From contig JAFAER010000245.1 of assembly GCA_023423895.1 (NCBI GenBank), positions 44,631-108,630 on the forward strand: 64,000 nt of DNA, written 5' to 3'. A program made the translations under genes and the position numbers. Below are positions 55,481-63,812 of this stretch, piece by piece; positions within the stretch are counted from its first letter, which is position 1, and the number at the start of each line of letters is the position of its first letter. Under the pieces are notes generated by a model. It saw nothing but the letters and a program-made list of their open reading frames with translations, was not told the DNA's origin and made no database searches. Source of the DNA: Pseudomonadota bacterium (lineage in GTDB: Bacteria; Myxococcota_A; Polyangia; Polyangiales; Polyangiaceae).

Positions 55481-56964
55481 CGTCGACTTCGCGGGATGGT
55501 GAACCGGAACGAGGTCCCTCGTTCGGCCGATGTCTCGGCCTCGAGCGTTCCGCCGTGCGCGCTCACGATGCGCTGCGCGATGTAGAGGCCGAGGCCGAGC
55601 CCTTCGGAGCGCCCCTTGGACTTCCGCGAACGCTTGAACGGCTCGAAGAGAAGAGCCCGCTCGTCCTCGGCGATCGGGGCGCCGAAGTTGTGGACTTCGA
55701 TCGTGAGCGCGTCCTCTCTCCCGGACACGAGGACGCGCACGGGCCTCTCCACGTCTCCGTGCGCGATCGCATTGCCGAGCAGAGTCCGGAGCACCTGCTC
55801 GACACGCGGACCGTCCACCGTCGCGATGCACGGCCCGTCGATGAGAACGTCGATCTTGCGTCCGGGATGTGCGCCGCGGACTTCGTCTGCGATGGTGGTC
55901 GCTAGCACGCCGATGTCCTGCGCGGGATCGAGTGCGACGCGGATACCGTCGTCGAGGCGGTCGCTCGTGACGTCGAGGATCTGTTCGATCATGCGCTGCA
56001 TCCGGACGCCGCTGACGATGACACGGTCGAGGCGTCTGGTGCTCTCGGGCGGGAGCTCGCCTCGCATGGTCATGAGCCGCGCCGTCGTCAGGATCGTGTT
56101 GAGGGGATTGCGCAGATCGTGTCCGAGGATCGCGATGAACTGCTCCTTGAACGCATCGTTCTGCTCGGCCTTCGTGCGCGCCTCGCGCTCCCGGTGAATG
56201 CTTTCACGGAGCTCGGCCTCCACGCGGCTCCGCTCTTGGAGCGCCTGGCGGAGTGCTGCCTCGAGCCCCTTGCGATGCCGCAGCTCCGTCTCGAGAGCGT
56301 GTATGCGCTGCTCGACGCTCACGTCTGCGCGGATCGACGGCACGGACTCCGCGGGAGGTTCGTTCTCGGAATGGATCACGTGCGTGTGCCGATCGCAGAC
56401 GGCTGCGAGTGCTACGAGGTTCTCTTCGCCGACGAAGTGTGCCATCGCGTAGGCACAGAGCAGTCGTAGGTCGTGCTGCCGGATCGCGTCTTCCCAGAGC
56501 TCCTCCAGGTGGAGCGCTGCGCTCGGACGCCCTGCGTGCCAGAGGACGTCGACCATCTCGCCGTAGGCGCGCACGCGCGCGGACGGAGCGTCCCGTCGGA
56601 GCTCGGCGAGGAGCCGATCGAGCAGCGCATGGAAGGAATCGGCGTCGACGGTCTCTCCGACCATGATCGTTCCGAGCACCTCGTGTGCGTCGAGGACGAC
56701 GAGATGGCGGGTCGTGAGAGCGCGGGACACGAGGGCCGGATCCAGACGCGCAGTGATGTTCTCGCGGTGCGAAGCGGTGGCGATCACGAGCAGCCGATCG
56801 CCCGACGTGAGGCCGCTGCTCAGGAACCGCGCCACCTTCTCGAAGAGCCCGTCCGGGTCGTCGTAGAAGTGGACGGAATGCGCCTGCCGCGGAGGGTCCG
56901 CGAGCAGGTTGGCGGTGACGGTCCCATCCGAAGTTGCGTGCTTGGGGGAGACAGAGGAGACCAC
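55477..56964 (-). CDS. MEDS-domain histidine kinase
   Basis: About 495 residues, soluble. The N-terminal MEDS (DcmR-sensory) domain spans about 25-180 (HSVHFYDDPDGLFEK, then GLTSGDRLLVIAT). A coiled coil (about 200-265) follows. HisKA has the phosphoacceptor His in LGHDLRNPLN, and HATPase_c has an N box variant (LLGNAIAHG) and GLGLGLYIAQR. MEDS domains occur in one-carbon and hydrocarbon sensing proteins. The start is uncertain: GTG 56964 was chosen on proximity to the domain; GTG 57078 is a longer alternative. Stop overlaps the receiver gene by 4 bp. Confidence 0.75.
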   Translation of the reverse strand: MVSSVSPKHATSDGTVTANLLADPPRQAHSVHFYDDPDGLFEKVARFLSSGLTSGDRLLVIATASHRENITARLDPALVSRALTTRHLVVLDAHEVLGTIMVGETVDADSFHALLDRLLAELRRDAPSARVRAYGEMVDVLWHAGRPSAALHLEELWEDAIRQHDLRLLCAYAMAHFVGEENLVALAAVCDRHTHVIHSENEPPAESVPSIRADVSVEQRIHALETELRHRKGLEAALRQALQERSRVEAELRESIHREREARTKAEQNDAFKEQFIAILGHDLRNPLNTILTTARLMTMRGELPPESTRRLDRVIVSGVRMQRMIEQILDVTSDRLDDGIRVALDPAQDIGVLATTIADEVRGAHPGRKIDVLIDGPCIATVDGPRVEQVLRTLLGNAIAHGDVERPVRVLVSGREDALTIEVHNFGAPIAEDERALLFEPFKRSRKSKGRSEGLGLGLYIAQRIVSAHGGTLEAETSAERGTSFRFTIPRSRR

Positions 56965-57190
56965 GACACTCGAATCTCCAGGACGACCCCGCCGCGCGAC
57001 GTTGGAGCGCCCTGCACTGGCAGCCTGGTCCGACGTCGGCGTTCGGTCAACGGGGCATTCCGCCCCGAGCCGCCGCACGTCTTTCGTTCACAGGGCTCGT
57101 CGAGCGCCATGCGCCGTCAGCGCGACCAACGAGCCACAGCTGACTCACGTGACGATCGGGATGGAGCCGCCATCCGTCGTGCCCAAACGT

Positions 57191-57853
57191 TCAGCGAACG
57201 AGCGTGAATGCGCCGTAGTCGGCTGCGCTGGTGCTGCGGGTCTGATCGCCGTCCGTCATGAGACCGATTCCGACGAACGTCGGGACCTCCGCCTTCGAAT
57301 CTCCGCCTGCGAAGTGTCGCCGGAAGGCGGACGCGAGATCGATCTCCTCGGAGACCCACTGACCGAGCGGGGACCCGGAGCGGAGGATCACCGTGTCCTG
57401 AGCGACGAACGGGTTGCGCTTCGAGTCGCACGTTCGACCGACCTGACCGACGGCGCTCCATACGTACTTGAGCGTGTAGTAGCGGAGCCCGCGTTTCCAG
57501 GTGAGGTAGACGACCGCGGCGGAATCCCCGCGACCTTCGACGCACTCGTCTCCGCCGTTCGGAAGCGTCTGCGCCCTCCATTGCCATCGCACCTTCTGGA
57601 TGCGACGTCGGTCCCCTTCCGGGATCTGAACGCCGAGCACCACGGTCTTCAGCCCCGGCGTGTACTGCGCGCGGATGAACGAGGCGCCGTCCTCCGTCGC
57701 GACGGAGTAGTAGCTGACGGGTCCCGACTCGCGCTTCACGACTTGCCACTGCTTGGCGTCGACGCGGACCTCCTCCGCGCTCGCGGATGCGGGCGTCAGT
57801 AGAAGACACGCTGCTACGGGGAGCGCTGCGAAGGCCTGGCGCATGTCGAGCAT
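57191..57853 (-). CDS. DUF3047 family exported protein
   Basis: 220 residues with a signal peptide (cleavage near ASASAEE, about 27). The mature beta-rich domain matches the DUF3047 pattern: VRWQWRAQTLPNGGDE, then DSAAVVYLTW and the C-terminal VGIGLMTDGDQT. DUF3047 proteins are periplasmic or outer-membrane proteins of unknown function with a galactose-binding-like fold. ATG 57853; the Met at residue 4 (57844) is equally possible. Stands alone on this strand. Confidence 0.7.
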   Translation of the reverse strand: MLDMRQAFAALPVAACLLLTPASASAEEVRVDAKQWQVVKRESGPVSYYSVATEDGASFIRAQYTPGLKTVVLGVQIPEGDRRRIQKVRWQWRAQTLPNGGDECVEGRGDSAAVVYLTWKRGLRYYTLKYVWSAVGQVGRTCDSKRNPFVAQDTVILRSGSPLGQWVSEEIDLASAFRRHFAGGDSKAEVPTFVGIGLMTDGDQTRSTSAADYGAFTLVR

Positions 57854-57952
57854 GTCGCTTCTGATGCCAGAGATTCGGAGGCGTAGCGAGACGGGCGTCC
57901 GAAATCCATGCTCGCGCTTCTTCTGCCCGCCGCAGCACGCCGCCTCAGCGAA

Positions 57953-58489
57953 TCAGCGCAGGAGAAGGAGACCAGCTCGATAGCCCTCGACGTTCTCCGT
58001 CGTGAAGCGGTCATACGCATCGAGGGCCGGAAACGAGGGGAGCACCGATCCGAGGATGTCTTTCCCATACCGCCACGCCCGCTGCTCTTCGACGAGGATC
58101 TCCTCCCGGATCTTGCGGTCGAGCGTCTCGGGGCGCTCGTACACCGCCCGCGGCCGCGTGGTCATCAGCTCTTCGAGCTCCTCGGAGGTATCGCCACGAA
58201 GCCAGGACTCGTGGTGCCCGAGCTCATGCGCGAGATAGATCGTCGCCGGAACGTCGTCGACGTTGCCGATGCGGTCCTCGCAGTACACGGCGACGAATGG
58301 ATCGTCGCCTCGGGGACACTCCGATGTGACGAAGACCGCGTGTGGCGATACCGATGCGACGTAGAACCGAACCGCGATCCGGCGCTCGCTCATGGCGTGT
58401 CGCACGAGTCGAGGAAAGTGCTTCGTCACGAGCAGCGTGTCGTAGGCCGGAGGGAACGGGAGCGGCCTGTCGCGCTTCATCGTTCGCAT
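57953..58489 (-). CDS. HExxH zincin-like small protein
   Basis: 178-residue soluble protein with the zinc-binding motif HELGHHE: His88, Glu89, His92. Another His (93) and Glu95 follow closely, and a downstream Glu-rich helix (EEILVEEQRAWRYG) could give a third ligand, so it may be a gluzincin-like metallopeptidase of ImmA/IrrE type. There is no signal peptide and no helix-turn-helix domain. The ATG at 58489 has no strong ribosome site. Its divergent start is 131 bp from the copper-type sigma factor gene. Function unknown. Confidence 0.55.
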   Translation of the reverse strand: MRTMKRDRPLPFPPAYDTLLVTKHFPRLVRHAMSERRIAVRFYVASVSPHAVFVTSECPRGDDPFVAVYCEDRIGNVDDVPATIYLAHELGHHESWLRGDTSEELEELMTTRPRAVYERPETLDRKIREEILVEEQRAWRYGKDILGSVLPSFPALDAYDRFTTENVEGYRAGLLLLR

Positions 58490-58620
58490 GTCGAAACGTC
58501 CGCGTCCGTCGCCTCGGAGCGAGGCGGAGCCTCGACGAACATGAGTACGCCGAAGCAGAACGCCAGATCCCCGCGTGCATTCGCGGAGGTGCGGCCGAAG
58601 AGCTTGCGTCTCGACCGCAG

Positions 58621-59241
58621 ATGACGAGACTGCGTCTCATGGTCGACGAGACGCCCGAAGCAGCAGCCAGGCCGCTCGACCCGGACGTCACGCGCGCCCT
58701 CGTCGAGAACCATCGCGAGTTCCTCCGCTTCCTCGAGCGTCGCGTCGGACGGCGCGACCTCGCCGAAGACATCTTGCAGGAGGCCTTCGCGCGTGGGCTC
58801 GACAAGCTCGAGACGCTGCGCGACGGCGAGGCCGTCGTCCCGTGGTTCTATCGCTCGCTGCGCAACGCGACGGTCGACTACTGGCGCCGTGCGAAGGCGC
58901 AGGACCGCGCGCTCGAGCAGTTCGCACATGAGATCGAGACGTCGGAGGAGGCACCAGGGACGATCCGCGACGAGGTTTGCCGCTGCGTCTCCCGGCTCGC
59001 CGACACGCTGAAGCCGGAGTACGCCGCCGCTCTCCGGCGGATCGAGGTCGACGGCATCTCGGTCAAGAGCTTCGCGGAAGAGCAGGGCATCTCCGCGAAC
59101 AACGCGGGCGTCCGCATCCATCGCGCACGCGAGGCGCTCCGGCGGCAGCTTGCCGTGTCCTGTGGGACGTGTGCCGAGCACGGTTGCGTGTCCTGCACGT
59201 GCTCGCCTGCACCTGGAGACCAGGGCTGCGGAGCAGGCTGA
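58621..59241 (+). CDS. CorE-like ECF sigma factor with C-terminal cysteine cluster
   Basis: 206-residue ECF sigma-70 factor. Region 2 (about 25-95, with RDLAEDILQEAFARG and VPWFYRSLRNATVDYWRR) and region 4 (about 125-175, GISANNAGVRIHRAREALRR) are complete. The C-terminal extension CGTCAEHGCVSCTC (Cys181, 184, 189, 192 and 194, His187) and Cys203 forms a metal-sensing Cys-rich domain as in myxobacterial CorE/ECF44 factors, which bind copper or cadmium directly and need no anti-sigma factor. None is visible here, consistent with that mechanism. It immediately precedes a metal-binding lipoprotein, a TolC-type protein and a multicopper oxidase, its probable targets. ATG 58621 chosen; ATG 58639 also possible. 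Confidence 0.8.
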   Translation: MTRLRLMVDETPEAAARPLDPDVTRALVENHREFLRFLERRVGRRDLAEDILQEAFARGLDKLETLRDGEAVVPWFYRSLRNATVDYWRRAKAQDRALEQFAHEIETSEEAPGTIRDEVCRCVSRLADTLKPEYAAALRRIEVDGISVKSFAEEQGISANNAGVRIHRAREALRRQLAVSCGTCAEHGCVSCTCSPAPGDQGCGAG

Positions 59242-59254
59242 ACGGCAGAGCCAG

Positions 59255-59267
59255 CCCGCTAGGCGGG
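59255..59267 (+). terminator. short hairpin after sigma-factor gene
   Basis: CCCGC-TAG-GCGGG forms a 5-bp stem with a 3-nt loop, 13 bp beyond the sigma factor stop. It is weak and without a T-run, so may equally be a regulatory palindrome in front of the metal-binding lipoprotein gene (ATG 59371). Confidence 0.3.
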
Positions 59268-59370
59268 TAGTGTAATGCCGGGCGCGGGGCTGCGTCGGTA
59301 AGGGGCTCGGTCACGAATCCGCCCGAGCTCGCTAGAAGTCGATGCACGTATCGCGTGAGAAAGGTCAGCC

Positions 59371-59766
59371 ATGCTCATTCGCTTGCACTCGCTGAGGACG
59401 CGCTCCGCCACCCTCGTTGCGCTCGGGGCCGCGGCGCTCGTCCTCGTCACGGCTTGTTCGCCCGCTCCGATGCCGATCTCGCAGTCACGGAAGGATCCGT
59501 CGAGCCCGCTCGCGCCCGAAGGCGCGACGCCACCTCGGCCTCGCGAGGCGGTGCCGGTGGCGAGCGCTCCCGAACATGCGCATGAGCACCACGGGCGGCA
59601 CTCTCATGGCGAACATTCGGCCGCGGACCACGGCGCGGTCGGCGGTGGCGCGGACGGCGGGGCGTCGAGCATCGTCTACGTGTGTCCGATGCACCCGGAG
59701 GTGACGGCGAATGCGCCCGACGCCCTCTGCCCGAAGTGCAACATGAAGCTCGTCCCGAAGAAGTGA
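59371..59766 (+). CDS. metal-binding lipoprotein with HMBD/YHS-like domain
   Basis: 131 residues. Lipobox VTAC (Cys about 29), then a Pro/Ser-rich linker with a His-rich tract (HAHEHHGRHSHGEH, about 69-82) and a C-terminal heavy-metal-binding domain (YVCPMHPEVTANAPDALCPK, ending in NMKLVPKK) of the type found on CusB-like and P-type ATPase proteins. The two Cys, CPMHP and CNMKLV are classic copper/silver ligands. A periplasmic copper chaperone or sponge. TolC-like gene starts 7 bp after its stop. Confidence 0.8.
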   Translation: MLIRLHSLRTRSATLVALGAAALVLVTACSPAPMPISQSRKDPSSPLAPEGATPPRPREAVPVASAPEHAHEHHGRHSHGEHSAADHGAVGGGADGGASSIVYVCPMHPEVTANAPDALCPKCNMKLVPKK

Positions 59767-59773
59767 GGGCGAG

Positions 59774-61219
59774 ATGAACCGTTCGGTTGCGGCCCGCGGT
59801 GCGCTGCTCGTCGCTCTGCTGACCGGCTGCGCGTCGACGTCGGCGAAGCCTGCCTTCGATGACGTCGCGCAGTCGGTGAAGACGCGCTCCGGGCACACGG
59901 TGAAGTGGGATCGAGACAGCTCGGAAGACAAGGAGGCGGAGCGCGCCGTCGATGAGCTGCTCCTCCAGCGTGACCTCACGGCCGATGCCGCGGTGCAGGT
60001 TGCGCTCCTCGCGAGCCCCCACATCCGGGCGAAGCTCGAAGAGCTCGCGATCGCACAGGCGGACCTCGTCCAGGCGGGCCTCTTGAGGAACCCGGTGTTC
60101 AGCATCGGTCGCACGGCCTGGGAGGCCGAGCACATCAGCCCGAACCTCTTCGCGACCGTAGAGCAGGACTTCCTCGACATCCTCACGTTGCCGATGAGGA
60201 AGCGCGTCGCCGCGACGGAGCTCGAGGCCACGAAGCTCGAGGTAGGCGATGAGATCCTCGCGGTCGCTGCCGAGGTGCGGGAAGCCTTCTACACCGCGCA
60301 GGCGGCGGAACAGGTGCTTGCCATGCGTCGCATCGTCGAGGACGTCGCCAAGACCTCCGCGGAGCTCGCGCAGCGCCAGTACGACGCCGGCAACATGAGT
60401 GACCTCGCGCTGAACACGGAGCTCGGCCTCGCTGCGCAGACCACGCTCGATCGCAAGCGCGCCGAGGGAGAGGCGGCGGTCGCGCGGGAGAGTCTGAACA
60501 AGCTCATGGGCGCGTGGGGACCGCGCACGGCGTGGAAGACGAGCCCGAAGCTCCCGGAGCTGCCGAAAGAAGAGGCGCCGCTCGAGCGGCTCGAGTCCGT
60601 CGCGATCTCTCAGCGGTTGGACATCGGGGCCGCGCGGCGGAGTGTGCAGGCGATGTCCTACGCCCTGTCGCTCGCGAAGACGACGCGGTGGACGGGGACG
60701 GTCAACGTCGCCGTCGAGGCCGGTCGGCTTCGGCACAACAAGCGCCTCTCCTTCGGGCCGAGCGTGGCCCTCGAGATCCCGCTCTTCGACCAGCGGCAGG
60801 CGCAGGTCGCGAAGCTCGAGGCCTACAAGCGGCAGGGCGAGAGCGAGCTCGCGGCGCTCGCGATCGACGTGCGAGCGGACGTCCGGTCGGCGAGTGCACG
60901 CGTCCTCACCGCACGAGGCGTCGTCGAGGAGTACGGGAAGGTGATCGTGCCCCTCCGCGAGAAGGTCGTCCGCTTCTCGCAGGAGCAGTACGACGCGATG
61001 CTCCTCGGCGTCTATCAGCTCATCCAGGCCAAGCAGAACGAGTTCGAGGCCTACCGCGAGTACATCGAGGCGCTCCGCGACTACTGGATCGCCCGCAGCG
61101 CTCTCGAGCGCGCCATCGGCGGCCGCATCGAGGCCGCTTCGTCGTCGACGCCGAGCGGTGGTCCGGGAACGTCCACGATCGCCCCGCCGCCGCCCGCCAC
61201 GCCTGCGCATTCGCACTGA
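59774..61219 (+). CDS. TolC-family (CusC-like) outer-membrane lipoprotein
   Basis: 481 residues; lipobox LLTGC (Cys about 20). OEP fold: two long helical hairpins (about 130-210 and 340-440) with LRNPVFSIGRTAWEA and FDQRQAQVAKLEAYK. The C-terminus has a Pro/Ser-rich linker and ends in His (PAHSH). GAGGGCGAG before ATG 59774 is a good ribosome site. It probably forms an outer-membrane duct for metal efflux, but no RND or CBA permease is present in this cassette, so its partner may be the distant RND operon or another locus. Stop is 6 bp from the next start, whose ribosome site GAGGA overlaps its TGA. Confidence 0.75.
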   Translation: MNRSVAARGALLVALLTGCASTSAKPAFDDVAQSVKTRSGHTVKWDRDSSEDKEAERAVDELLLQRDLTADAAVQVALLASPHIRAKLEELAIAQADLVQAGLLRNPVFSIGRTAWEAEHISPNLFATVEQDFLDILTLPMRKRVAATELEATKLEVGDEILAVAAEVREAFYTAQAAEQVLAMRRIVEDVAKTSAELAQRQYDAGNMSDLALNTELGLAAQTTLDRKRAEGEAAVARESLNKLMGAWGPRTAWKTSPKLPELPKEEAPLERLESVAISQRLDIGAARRSVQAMSYALSLAKTTRWTGTVNVAVEAGRLRHNKRLSFGPSVALEIPLFDQRQAQVAKLEAYKRQGESELAALAIDVRADVRSASARVLTARGVVEEYGKVIVPLREKVVRFSQEQYDAMLLGVYQLIQAKQNEFEAYREYIEALRDYWIARSALERAIGGRIEAASSSTPSGGPGTSTIAPPPPATPAHSH

Positions 61220-61225
61220 GGAAGC

Positions 61226-62506
61226 ATGATGTCCATTCGAGCGAACCTTTTCCGAGCCCTGCTCGCCACCGTCGCCGTCCTGGTGTCGCTGGCGCTCTTT
61301 CCGCGTGCGGCCGCCGCGCAGCGCCTGCCGTACACACCCGTCGTGACGCCGAACGGATCGACGTTGCCGTTCACGATGAAGGACGGCGTCAAAGAGTTCC
61401 GCCTCACGGCCGAGCCGGTGAAGCGGGAGTTCGCGCAGGGGATGATCGTCAATGCATGGGGCTACAACGGCTCGACGCCGGGCCCGACGATCGAGGCGGT
61501 CGAAGGTGACCGCGTCCGCTTCTACGTCACGAACAAGCTACCGGAGCGAACCAGCGTGCACTGGCACGGCATCCTGCTGCCGAACGGCATGGACGGCGTT
61601 GCCGGTCTCAATCAGCCGCACATCGAGCCTGGCGAGACGTACGTCTACGAGTTCACGCTGAAGCAGCACGGCGTGTTCATGTACCACCCGCACTCGGACG
61701 AGATGGTGCAGATGGCGATGGGCATGATGGGCTTCTTCGTGATCCATCCGAAGGTGCCGGAGGTGCCGAAGGTCGATCGCCACTTCGTCGTGATGCTGGG
61801 CGAGTGGTTCGTCGAGCCGGGAACCGCGACGCCGAATCCGAACATCATGACGGACTTCAACCTCTTCACGTTCAACAGCCGCGTGTGGCCCGGCACCGAC
61901 CCGTGGGTCGTGAAGAAAGGCGAGCGCGTACGCTTCACGTTCGGCAACCTGACGATGGACAGCCACCCGATCCACGTCCACGGCTACACGTTCGAGGAGG
62001 TGAGCACCGACGGCGGCCCGGTCCCGAAGTCCGCGCGCCGTCCCGAGACGACGGTGAACGTCCCGGTCGGGGCGACCAGAACGGTGGAGCTCGTCGCGAA
62101 CGTCGAAGGCGACTGGGCGTTCCACTGTCACAAGTCCCATCACACGATGAACGCGATGAGCCACGACGTGCCGAACATGATCGGCGTGAAGCAGCCGAAG
62201 GCGCTCGAGGACCGCGTGAAGGCGATCCTGCCCGGGTACATGGCGATGGGCGAGAACGGGATGGGCAACATGATGGAGATGGGCCGCCCCAAGAACACGC
62301 TGCCGATGATGGCCGGCGAGGGGCCGTTCGGTCCCGTCGAGATGGGCGGCATGTTCACCATCCTCAAGGTGCGTGCAGGGATCACGAGCTACGAGGACCC
62401 GGGTTGGTACAAGAACCCGCCCGGCACCCTCGCGCGAAAGCTCGAGGCGGGTGCAGCGGCTCCGTCCGCGTCACCGCCACGCGCCGGCGCGGGAGCGTCC
62501 CAGTAA
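61226..62506 (+). CDS. two-domain multicopper oxidase (CuoB/CopA-like)
   Basis: 426-residue periplasmic oxidase with a Sec-type signal peptide (cleavage near AAAQ, about 31). Copper ligands are complete: HWH (112-114) and HPH (154-156) in domain 1, HPIHVH (247-252) and HCHKSHHTMNAM (300-311, with type 1 Cys301 and axial Met311) in domain 2. Domain 1 has no type 1 site, and there is no middle domain, so it is a two-domain oxidase expected to form a trimer. A Met-rich tract (about 330-370) may bind Cu(I). It likely oxidises periplasmic Cu(I) to Cu(II). ATG 61226 has GAGGA upstream. It is the last gene of the copper cassette. Confidence 0.85.
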   Translation: MMSIRANLFRALLATVAVLVSLALFPRAAAAQRLPYTPVVTPNGSTLPFTMKDGVKEFRLTAEPVKREFAQGMIVNAWGYNGSTPGPTIEAVEGDRVRFYVTNKLPERTSVHWHGILLPNGMDGVAGLNQPHIEPGETYVYEFTLKQHGVFMYHPHSDEMVQMAMGMMGFFVIHPKVPEVPKVDRHFVVMLGEWFVEPGTATPNPNIMTDFNLFTFNSRVWPGTDPWVVKKGERVRFTFGNLTMDSHPIHVHGYTFEEVSTDGGPVPKSARRPETTVNVPVGATRTVELVANVEGDWAFHCHKSHHTMNAMSHDVPNMIGVKQPKALEDRVKAILPGYMAMGENGMGNMMEMGRPKNTLPMMAGEGPFGPVEMGGMFTILKVRAGITSYEDPGWYKNPPGTLARKLEAGAAAPSASPPRAGAGASQ

Positions 62507-62620
62507 GCCTGCGGCGGATGTTCGGCCCAAGGCGTTCGTGAGCGCCTGCATCACCGGCGACCGTGCGAGGACGGACGCCGTTCGTGTGGGTCGTCGGACG
62601 GCGCTTCTTGCGCGGCGAAC

Positions 62621-62736
62621 GCGAGAGGCCCGATGCGTTGGCGAGGCCCGGCGCAAGGCCTCTCGGTGGGCGGTGAACGTGAGAGGCGCGCGGCCTCTCG
62701 GTGGGCGGTTGCGCGTGAGAGCCCCGATGCGGTTGG
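62621..62736. repeat. REP-like mixed direct/inverted repeat cluster
   Basis: An 18-mer GGCCTCTCGGTGGGCGGT occurs at 62657-62674 and 62692-62709 (period 35). Between them GAGAGGC-GCGCG-GCCTCTC (62681-62699) is a perfect 7-bp hairpin. Outer copies GCGAGAGGCCCGATGCG (62621-62637) and GTGAGAGCCCCGATGCG (62715-62731) flank the core, so the order is A-B-a-B-A. REP-like elements often accompany RAYT transposases, one of which begins 1.1 kb downstream. Confidence 0.6.
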
Positions 62737-62793
62737 TGTCCTCGAGCCGGGCGCGGACCTCCCGCAGGCGACCGTCGTGATGCATGGAATTGA

Positions 62794-62814
62794 GACGCCT
62801 CCGGTTGAGGCGTC
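62794..62814 (-). terminator. 8-bp hairpin, probable terminator of methyltransferase gene
   Basis: GACGCCTC-CGGTT-GAGGCGTC is a perfect 8-bp stem with a 5-nt loop, 29 bp beyond the methyltransferase stop on the minus strand. It may also stop the convergent oxidase transcript. Only a short T-containing tail follows. Confidence 0.5.
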
Positions 62815-62842
62815 GGCGTTGCCCGCTTGCGCGCGGCTGCCG

Positions 62843-63610
62843 CTACGGCTTGGTCTGCGTTGAGGCTGACGTTGGCGTCGGCGACTGCGTCATCTCCGCG
62901 TGCGCCCGGGACGTTGGCGAGGAAGGTGATACGACGGCGCGCGTTCCGAGCGGGGTAGGGTCGCTCGGACCGAGACCTCCGCGGCTCGTCTTGACCCAGA
63001 GCTCGATCAGTCCGGCGCATCGATCACGGGTCGCGAGCGTGTAGCCCGAGGGCAGGCGGCCTCCGAATCCGCAGTAGGTCACCACGCGCGTCCCCACGCG
63101 CGCTTCGCGGAAGAGCTCCTCGACCGCCGCGATGTCGCGCCGGAAACGTTCGGCGCTACGCTCGACCGTCACGTCGATGGAATCGGCGGACGAGCAGAGG
63201 TTCTCGCCGAACGGGTTGAAGAGATAGATCCCATCGACCCCATCCGCGTCGGCGGCGGAGAAGGTTCCGGTCGTGAACGTCACATCGACCCCGACCCGTG
63301 CAGCCGCGCGCTCGGCGATCTCGACGAGGTGCGGCCGATGCTCGATCCCGCGCACGCGAGCATCGACGGCGGCAGCCGCAACGATGCAGAACTTCCCGAC
63401 GCCCGAGCCGATGTCGAGGATGCGAGCTCCAGGCTCGATCGCAAGGAGCTTTGCCGCCCTCACCGCGACCTCGACCGGGGTCCAATGAATGCTCGAGGCC
63501 CCTCGAACATGGAGCGGATAGACATCGTCGAACAACCGGTCATCGACGAGCACGCCCCTACGGAGCGTCTCCCGTATCTGACCAATGTGCTCGAGAACCG
63601 GATCCTGCAT
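62843..63610 (-). CDS. class I SAM-dependent methyltransferase
   Basis: 255 residues from the chosen ATG at 63610; the longer frame begins at 63748 with a Gly/Arg-rich stretch of poor quality. Motif I is ILDIGSGVGKF, an acidic residue follows (GIEHRP), and NPF replaces the more usual motif IV NPPY. The last 40 residues are a disordered Ser/Thr/Pro tail. Substrate unknown. A terminator-like hairpin follows the gene. Confidence 0.65.
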   Translation of the reverse strand: MQDPVLEHIGQIRETLRRGVLVDDRLFDDVYPLHVRGASSIHWTPVEVAVRAAKLLAIEPGARILDIGSGVGKFCIVAAAAVDARVRGIEHRPHLVEIAERAAARVGVDVTFTTGTFSAADADGVDGIYLFNPFGENLCSSADSIDVTVERSAERFRRDIAAVEELFREARVGTRVVTYCGFGGRLPSGYTLATRDRCAGLIELWVKTSRGGLGPSDPTPLGTRAVVSPSSPTSRAHAEMTQSPTPTSASTQTKP

Positions 63611-63812
63611 CACACCAAGCGCCACCAAAGCACCGCGCCCCAGCCGCCGCCCATCCCATACCTCCAAGCCCACGCGCCGCCCACCCTTTCGAAACCCAGC
63701 CCAAACCGTCGGCCCCCGGCCCCCGCCGCGCTCTAGCCAACTAGCCAAAACCTAACGTCGGTAGGATTTTTCTACGCAACCGGCGCTGGCGGCGGCCGAT
63801 GGGAGTGGGACG

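Larger units (their letters stand above)
62507..62842. other. palindrome-rich intergenic region
   Basis: No gene is supported. It contains short direct and inverted repeats (62621-62736) and a strong hairpin (62794-62814) between the convergent oxidase and methyltransferase genes. Confidence 0.6.

Noticed and set aside
63733..63812. Transposon end or attachment site upstream of the RAYT gene
   Set aside because: Only a short duplicated CTAGCCAA and a weak imperfect inverted repeat are visible; no target duplication or terminal inverted repeat.
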